From NCBI GenBank assembly GCA_002221725.1, contig NJFT01000162.1, forward strand, positions 1 through 64,000: 64,000 nt of DNA, read 5' to 3'. Both the position numbers and the translations under genes were made by a program. How positions within the stretch are numbered: position 1 is the stretch's first letter; each line of letters begins with the position of its first letter. Below the pieces are notes generated by a model that made no database searches, had not been told where the DNA came from, and saw nothing but the letters and a program-made list of their open reading frames with translations. Shown here piece after piece: positions 57,579-64,000 of this stretch. Source of the DNA: Scedosporium boydii. Its lineage: Eukaryota; Ascomycota; Sordariomycetes; Microascales; Microascaceae.

Positions 57579-58627
57579 TCAGATCTCCCCAATGATGGGA
57601 CCAAAAAGCTTCGGAAGCAACTCCGATGCATCACCACCAAACGCGAAGTCCTCCTCGTCAAGATAGCGCAATCTGCCCTCCTCCTCAGCATCAAGATTCA
57701 CATTAACATATACGGCGCCCCGCTCCCTCGCGTCATACAGAAACCCAACCGCCGTGCTAACCGCCTCCGAAGTCCCAATCGACAGCACAACGTCCACGCC
57801 CTCATCAATCCAGTTCTGGATATCGTCCACATTCCGGTCATCCATAGGCTCGCCGAACCACACGATGTCGGGGCGCTGCAGGGCCCTTTCGTTCTGACAC
57901 TGCGGACATTTGGGGATGTCCTTGGCCGGGATATGTGGCGCGGGGTGGTCCGGGTCCAGAAGCGGCAGGGTCTTGGTCGGGTCAACGTCCTCGGAGGCGG
58001 GGGCGAGGATGGGCCACAGGGGATCGTCGGTGTAGTTGGTGGACCGCCAAGTGCATGTGTCGTCGGAGCATTTGAGGCCGAAGAGGCAACCGTGGATCTT
58101 TCTTAGCTTTTCTCTCGGGTAGTTGGCTTTCTCGAGAAGGTCTAGTAGAATGTGTTAAGAAAGAAACAGTGGGTAAAGATATGTGTTTCTAAACCTGTTT
58201 ACACATCCGACGAAATCGTGATTGATTCGGGACGGAAAAGAAGAAAAAAATTAAAGGAGGAAAAAAAATGACTCCATGGGAAGAAAGAGAGATGAGAAAC
58301 AAACTCACTGTCCACATTCTGAGAAACACAAAACACATTCGAATACTTCTCCGCCAACGCCGCCAAAGCCAAATGTCCCCGGTTCGGAACAGCATTCATG
58401 CACATGTGCCTGCGGTATGCGTAGAACAACCACACGAGGCCCGGGTCCTGCTGAAAGGCCATCGGCGTGGCTAGCGCCGTGGCCGAGTGGTTCCGCCAGA
58501 GGCCGCCGGCGCCGCGGAAGGTGGGGAGGCCCGAGGACGCGGACAAGCCGGCGCCGCATATGAGGAGGATGCGGGGGTTTTCGGTTAGGAGTCTGTGGAA
58601 GCGGGAGAGGTCGTTGTAGGGAGGCAT
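57579..58627 (-). CDS. Sirtuin, SIRT5-like NAD-dependent protein deacylase
   Basis: Two exons, 58627-58309 and 58141-57579, encode 293 residues. NAD-binding motifs are present: GAGLSASSGLPTFRG at residues 25-39 and SQNVDN at 102-107, with catalytic His123 in KIHGCLF. Zinc ligands appear as CSDDTC and CPQC. Later motifs are VWFGEPMD and SIGTSEAV. FYAYRR at 68-73 supplies the Tyr-x-x-Arg pair (Tyr69, Arg72) that in human SIRT5 binds acidic acyl groups, so desuccinylase or demalonylase activity is inferred. The usual QNVDGL is QNVDNL. The protein lacks an obvious presequence. The 167-bp intron has donor GTGAGT and acceptor CTACTAG. Confidence 0.87.
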
Positions 58628-59582
58628 GGTTGGGATTGGATGAAAAGTGAGTGATGATAATGTTTATGTCGATGTTGATGAGAGGGGACTGGATGAGAGC
58701 TGAAGGTGAGGTTTAAAGTGGGGTAGAGTTTAGGGAACAACAAGTGAATAAGGAGAAGAAAGTTGGGGCTGCCTCAATCAGTCTATTTATTTATGTACAA
58801 GGAGAGTTTTTCTCCTGTCCCTTTTTCCTACTCTAAACATGTCGATAAATCTCTGAAGGACAGTCGCTCTTTCCTTGTGAGAGTTTAGGGCGGGCTTGCT
58901 GTATCACGGCCCGCAATTTTGTCATCATCCACGAAGTAGATCACATGCCTGAACTTATCCCGCCTCTCCGCCATTCATGGGGAAGGCGCACGTCTAAGAA
59001 TCTCGAAGGTGACCAGTCCGCGGCTAATACATCGGGCGCTGGCAGGGAGCCCGATGGAGCGTTTCACGGAGTCTGTAAACAGAGGAATGGATCTGCAGCT
59101 AAACGACGACACGGACACGGAGTCGGAGGCGGGCGGGTTACTCATACTTCGACGAATCATAGATATCGGGCGACGACCCGTCGGGTTTCAAGTCGGCCTA
59201 TGACTCCGGGGACTACGAAGGGAGCCGAGAGCTCATGTCGAATAAGAATCGAAACAGGTCTGAGTGGGCTTCGGCACGGCAGGCACGTGGGAACCTCACC
59301 AAGACACACACACATAGATACATTTGGAAGTTTTAAAGGTGATGCCATTTTTTGCCCCAGAAAATGTACAGTGAAATAACTGGGGACATCTTATCTCGCT
59401 CTCTAAAGGGGGAATAAAACAAAGAAACCGCTCAATCATAAAAAAAAATCCCGTGATGGCCCCAATGCTACTTCATTCCAGAAAACCATGATAACAACAT
59501 GGTATTGCGTCGGAGGGGCCGTGTAATATGACTGATCAGAGATTCCGAGTCTCTCTTTTCGCAATTTCAATATTCAAACCGT
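58628..59582. other. Intergenic between sirtuin and GH16 genes
   Basis: About 0.95 kb. A short frame near 59054-59203 (MERFTESVNRGMDLQLNDD) and a neighbouring frame (GFKSAYDSGDYEGSRELMSN) look mildly protein-like but are separated by a frame change and a stop. They may be a decayed small gene; I do not call one. Confidence 0.4.
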
Positions 59583-60844
59583 TTAGAAGAGGTTGGCGAA
59601 GATGGCAAGACCAGAGAGGACGGCACCGGCGACGGTGACGCTCTGGACGAGGGAAGCACCAGAGTCCTTGGAGTCAGTCTCCTGAGCACCCGCGGAGCTG
59701 CCAGTGCCGGAAGACGAAGAAGAACCGCCGGTAGAAGAAGCGGTGGGCTTGGCGGAAGCGGTGCTGTTGTCGGAGCCGGAGGCAGAGGCAGAGGCAGAGG
59801 CGGAAGCGGAGGTAGAATTGGACTTGTCATCGACCTGCTTGCCCTGGAGACCCTCACCATCAGTGTCGACGACGATGCTCTCCCAGGTGCCGGAGCGGTC
59901 GCTGTAGACGTAGGACTTGGCAGCCTTGTTGCCACCCATGTAGTCGGCAACTTCAATACGCTTGTAGTAGGCGTGCGAGGGGCCGTTCTTGAAGTTGGCG
60001 AGACCACCAGCCCACTGGACGGTGCCCTCGGGGGCGTCGGACCTTCCAGCGACCCAGGAGCCGAGCTTAACCTGCATGGGGGTCTGGGGATAGGTCTTTC
60101 CACCCTTGGCGTCGGCGTAGGTGAGGACACGAACGGGAGCGCCATCGATGGACCAGGTCAGGGACTCCTGGGTCCACTCAATCGTGTAGGTGTGGAAGTT
60201 CGAGGTCGAGGCGGCAACGGAGTGCTTGCCACCACGGTCATAGGTGGAAGTATCACCCTTGGAGAAGTAGTTGGTCTGGACCTCGTCGGGGGAGCCACCG
60301 AGCCATTCCTATAGCAGAATTTCCTGTTAGAATCATAGCCCAACCACCGCGCTCAATGGGGAGGGTTGCTTGACGAGCAACCATCTTCTACGTACCCAGT
60401 CGATCTCATCAAGGGTGTCGGACTGGAGGACAATGCTGGTGATGATACCGGCACCAGGAGCGGCAATCAGATCGACCTCGAGCTTGCCGAAGAAGATGTA
60501 GCCGGGGCTGCTGATGGTCGGGGCCTGCTTCTCGTTGGCGATGCTGAAGACGGCACCCTTCTCCTTGTCGTAGGTGAGCGTGGTGCCCTCGGCGAGGTGG
60601 AAGAAGCTGCTCTTGCCCTTGGTGAAATCAACGGTGAAGTCTCCACCGATGGCAGGGTCGGCAGGGCAGTCTGTTGGAACGCAACATCATGTCAGTCATA
60701 TACCATCCATGCCTTGCTTGCCTCCACGGATCAACACGGATACCTACCCTTCTTGGTCGGGTCGCACAGGGTGAAGGTTTGGGCGGAGACCATAGAAGCG
60801 CCGAGGAGGGCGAGGAGAGCGCCGGAAATAGCAGAGGACCGCAT
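59583..60844 (-). CDS. GPI-anchored cell-wall transglycosylase, GH16 Crh1/Utr2 family
   Basis: Three exons, 60844-60748, 60670-60396 and 60308-59583, encode 365 residues. The first about 21 residues (MRSSAISGALLALLGASMVS) are a signal peptide. The GH16 fold follows; its catalytic box DEIDWEW, residues 120-126, is created across the second intron, with Glu121 and Glu125 as the expected nucleophile and acid/base. The domain continues with VQTNYFSKG, HTYTIEWTQESLTWSIDG and WAGG. A Ser/Ala/Gly-rich tail (about residues 285-340) and a hydrophobic end (SVTVAGAVLSGLAIFANLF) form a GPI-attachment signal. The family crosslinks chitin to beta-glucan in the fungal cell wall. Confidence 0.92.
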
Positions 60845-63800
60845 TTTTGTTGATATGCAAGAAAGCGTTCTTTAGGAGGGTCGGGTAAAGATTTCTGAAA
60901 GACAAGAAGAGTCCTCTTTCGTTTCTATTTGAATTCTGTTTTTAAAAAGGATCGTGGTCGTCAGGGAGCAATATCCAAGACAGCTTGTGGCGAGGCAAGA
61001 CAGCCGAAGCTAGCAAATATGAAAAACAAAAGGGGGGATATTAACGAGAGACTGAAAATAATGCTGGAATAAACAAGTTGAATCCACAAGAGGACTTGAG
61101 CGTCTCCTAAGGTCTATTAAACGAATGTCTGGAGGTGGGATAAAAGAGAGAGGAGAAGGGGGGAGGAAGCAAGGGCTCCAAAGGCTCCATCAAGGGGGTG
61201 AAGGGCTCCATTATGAGGCGAGGGTTCCCCGTTTTCCCTCTTGGCGTCGAACGGACGCATTTGCTTGTTCGGTAACACTCATACGCCGCCTCACAAGAAG
61301 AGTGGATATTCCCGAGTCTTGGAGAGCAAGGGGGGCTGGCGCGTAACGGCTTGAAGGAAGAAGTATCTCTCACCATCCTGGGCTGGTGTTTCCTGGTCCC
61401 CAGATCGCACGAAGTTGCTTGCAATTTACCACTTCGTATGGTGCAGACTGCGAGATGAAGGATCCGAAAAAGAACGAAAGGGAACGCCGCCAAGCCTAAC
61501 ACGCCTCTAGACTAGCCAATGGGCTCCTCAGTAAAGACCCGGTCCCTGGCGTTGCCTCCAGAGTCATCTCGCATGGTTGGTCGCATGGGGTTGGACCAGA
61601 GACCTTGGTCGGTCACAGAAGTTCTATTGGCCCGATGCCAGGCACATGCCAGGGGCGCAGGTAGGCGTCCTAACCCAAGTTGGATATTGGTGGGGCTGGG
61701 AGATGGGCGAAACGGGTTAGGTCAGGGGTTGGTGGTCATGACAAAGTACGAAGTACCGTGCCTCGAGTACTCGAGGTCCTTTGTCTGTTGATGCAGTGAT
61801 GCAGTGATGCAGCATTATTATTATTCTTAGCATGAAGGAGGCCTGCCGTGAAATGAGAAATGACCCTTCTATGCAGGAAGCAGGCGCAGCACAATACACA
61901 GGTCCTCAGACTTCGTTTGTTTCGCGAGGCATTGGACGCCAAGTCTTGGATTCTGGGCGGTAATATCACTCCAATTGGAACATCCTCGCGTAATAATAAA
62001 CCCGTACGAGGTGCTGGGGTACGGTACTGAGTACTGATTTACTCATTCTTTTGTCCGAAATCAATCAATCGATCATTGATGCGAGAACTAGGTCCGACTA
62101 AAAACCGGGAATTGGAGGAAGGTCTTGAGACGGATTGGGAATGAAGGAATCATCTGACAATACATACACGGGTACGAAAAGAAGCATTAGTCACGAAGTA
62201 CAGAAGTAAGACGACGCACAAGGCTCATCGGCATCGAAACTAGTGATGCGTATTGATGGGTCTAATATTTCGCAGAAGAAAATACGAAGCATGAAGGTGA
62301 ATGAAGTAAAAGCAAGCCGAGAAAGCAGGAAGCAGAAAAAAAAAATTGAAAATAAAATCAACAGAAAAAGAAAGGGCTCCTCTCCAAAGGGGAAAAAATC
62401 TTCTTAAGCTACATGCCCCCCTGTCCTACCTTCTCTCTGATCTCATCCGATCTGTATCCTTGACCTTGTCCTTCGTATTGTTCTGGCAGGGCTGGGTTCT
62501 GCGGAACGAAATATTGGATTATCCGGCAAGCTGCGCCGATGCGGTCATGCAATTTCAGACACAAAGTGCGAAGCAATGAGCCCAGAGGAACCTGCCGCTT
62601 TGGGACACTCTCCCCGTCACCCCGGACACACCATCACAACCGACCTGTTTCCAGTTAGAGCGAGTCTCCTCACGAACTGAGGCAGGTGCCGTGTTTCCCG
62701 CCCGTGCCTGGATTCCGAAAAAGCCTGCCCTAAAGCCTTGCTTCGTACACTAAGGGTAGTTTAAGATGAGCGGCTAAGGAGGATAGTTTACTCCATCCAT
62801 AGTGTAGCCATTGTGGTGTACAAATTCGAGTTTTTTCAGTAAGACTTTTCTCTCCCATCTTGGCGAGCCCAACTTTCCCCCCTTTTTCGGTCACAATTTC
62901 ACCCCTGGTTTCGAAGGTCAAGCAACAATGCGCGGGAAACAAGAGAAGACACGTGCATCGGGAGATTGGGTTGACTGATAGAAACATTACAATTGTAACG
63001 GCACGCTTCAATGAGATTTGTCTGACCGTGCCTTTGCGTGCCATTGCCATTGTTGTACTTTGTACATGTAGCACAGAGGGTACGGAAAGTGCCTTTGCGG
63101 CTTTGTCCAACCCAACTTCAATTTGATGGGCAGTCCACAATCGACAGATTTGTCCCTTGCCGCACCTCCTCCTTACTGGTACGAATTACACGGCATTGAC
63201 CGCTAAACTTGAACACGACCGCGGGGCCGCCAAGTATGAAATAAGTACATTGTACTTCATACTTGGCCTCGAGGACAGTTATTACTGTCATTTCAACAAG
63301 TGCAATTGATGTGTCATGTGCATATGGAGACTTTCAGTGGCGCAGGAGTAGGAGTAGAGAATAGTGATTGAAGAACAGTCTGGTTTCCTCCCGCAGCTAA
63401 TCTCCGGTGCAGCATCGGGATACAGAAGAAGCCAGCATACCAAGTAAACCTCAACGTTCTCAGACATGCATCAATAGTCGCTTGGTCACTGTTCAACGAG
63501 AACCACCTCGGTAGAGCCACCGGAGAAACAGACACTCTCTCCCTCCATATTCAAAGCTTTGAATCATCGAGAACAGTCCCCTGTCTGCGAAGGACGCGAG
63601 GTGGAGAAGCGAGAGTGGGCCAAGTTAGAATGATATTAGAGAAAAATGGAAGACCCTGTTAGCTTCGTCCACTTCGCTGCCACCTCTCATTCGCACTGAC
63701 GTGTTTGGAAATTGGACCAGGCACCAAGGCCTGTGTTACCATCGCACAAACAAATCTCCACGGATCTTAATATTAGCATTTGGCAGGTACCACAAACTCA

Positions 63801-64000
63801 TGGACGTGCAGAATACAGTTAAGCCCACCTCATTAACTTCACAAAGAACCGTTGAAGGGACTTCGGGGCCTGGACTTGCTTGCTGCCTGACCTGGGATGT
63901 TCCTTTCCTCGCCAAGGAACCATTTCTCAATCAACCCAGAATACCGAGGCAGACTATCCTCAAAGAACTTACACGCCAAGCAAAAGAATAGGAGCAGATC
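60845..64000. other. Intergenic, no gene recognised
   Basis: About 3.1 kb up to the window edge. Contents seen: the promoter and leader of the GH16 gene next to 60844, TACGAAGTA at 61747, a GATGCAGT triplicate near 61790-61814 and a 12-bp inverted repeat at 63229-63267. Open frames are short and lack motifs. Confidence 0.5.
63229..63267. repeat. Inverted repeat, 12-bp arms, 15-nt loop
   Basis: The left arm GCCAAGTATGAA (63229-63240) is exactly complementary to the right arm (63256-63267). The loop also contributes to a second, overlapping palindrome, AAGTACA-T-TGTACTT. It lies in non-coding DNA with no gene nearby. Confidence 0.75.

Noticed and set aside
59009..59300. Possible small gene with acidic peptides in two frames
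   Set aside because: Joining the frames would need an intron under 30 bp or a frameshift, and no family resemblance is visible.
1..64000. Secondary-metabolite cluster around the P450
   Set aside because: No polyketide synthase, NRPS, terpene synthase or pathway regulator lies near it; its neighbours are housekeeping genes.

Overview
The window is nuclear DNA of a filamentous ascomycete (Pezizomycotina). Genes are split by short GT-AG introns, mostly 50-120 bp, with CTAAC or CTGAC branch sites. Promoters are pyrimidine-rich, intergenic spaces run to several kilobases, and there are no operons. The gene set (Fmc1, Aha1, Swf1, Rap1, Kar5, a Tyr-type bHLH factor, Icp55, Dbf4, Atg12, PanB, Ubc8, Saf4, a Crh1-type GH16 enzyme) is housekeeping content of such fungi. 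I cannot fix the class; a Sordariomycete or Leotiomycete is a guess.

Layout from left to right: FMC1 (+) converges on a large unrecognised protein gene (-). A 4.8-kb gene-free stretch rich in the word TACGAAGTA follows. Next come AHA1 (+) and SWF1 (-), convergent; RAP1 (+) and a nitrilase-superfamily gene (-), convergent; a P450 (+); and KAR5 (+). After a 4.6-kb gene-free region lie a bHLH factor (+), ICP55 (-), DBF4 (+), an unrecognised F-box-like protein (-), ATG12 (+) and panB (-), the last two convergent. Then UBC8 (+), a broken HNH-nuclease-type gene (+), SAF4 (-), a CorA-like membrane protein (+), an MFS molybdate-transporter-like gene (+), a sirtuin (-) and a CRH-type cell-wall transglycosylase (-). 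The last 3.1 kb hold no gene I can support.

I rebuilt exons by hand from splice signals and reading phase. Every multi-exon model sums to a multiple of three and reads through conserved motifs. Functionally the genes form a mixed neighbourhood (mitochondria, chaperones, telomeres, replication, autophagy, ubiquitin, cell wall), not a cluster.

The most unusual observations are: a UBC8 model needing an 8-nt exon and a single-nucleotide exon; at least 15 exact copies of a 9-bp word confined to non-coding DNA; and an HNH-nuclease relic kept in one frame but interrupted by one stop codon.
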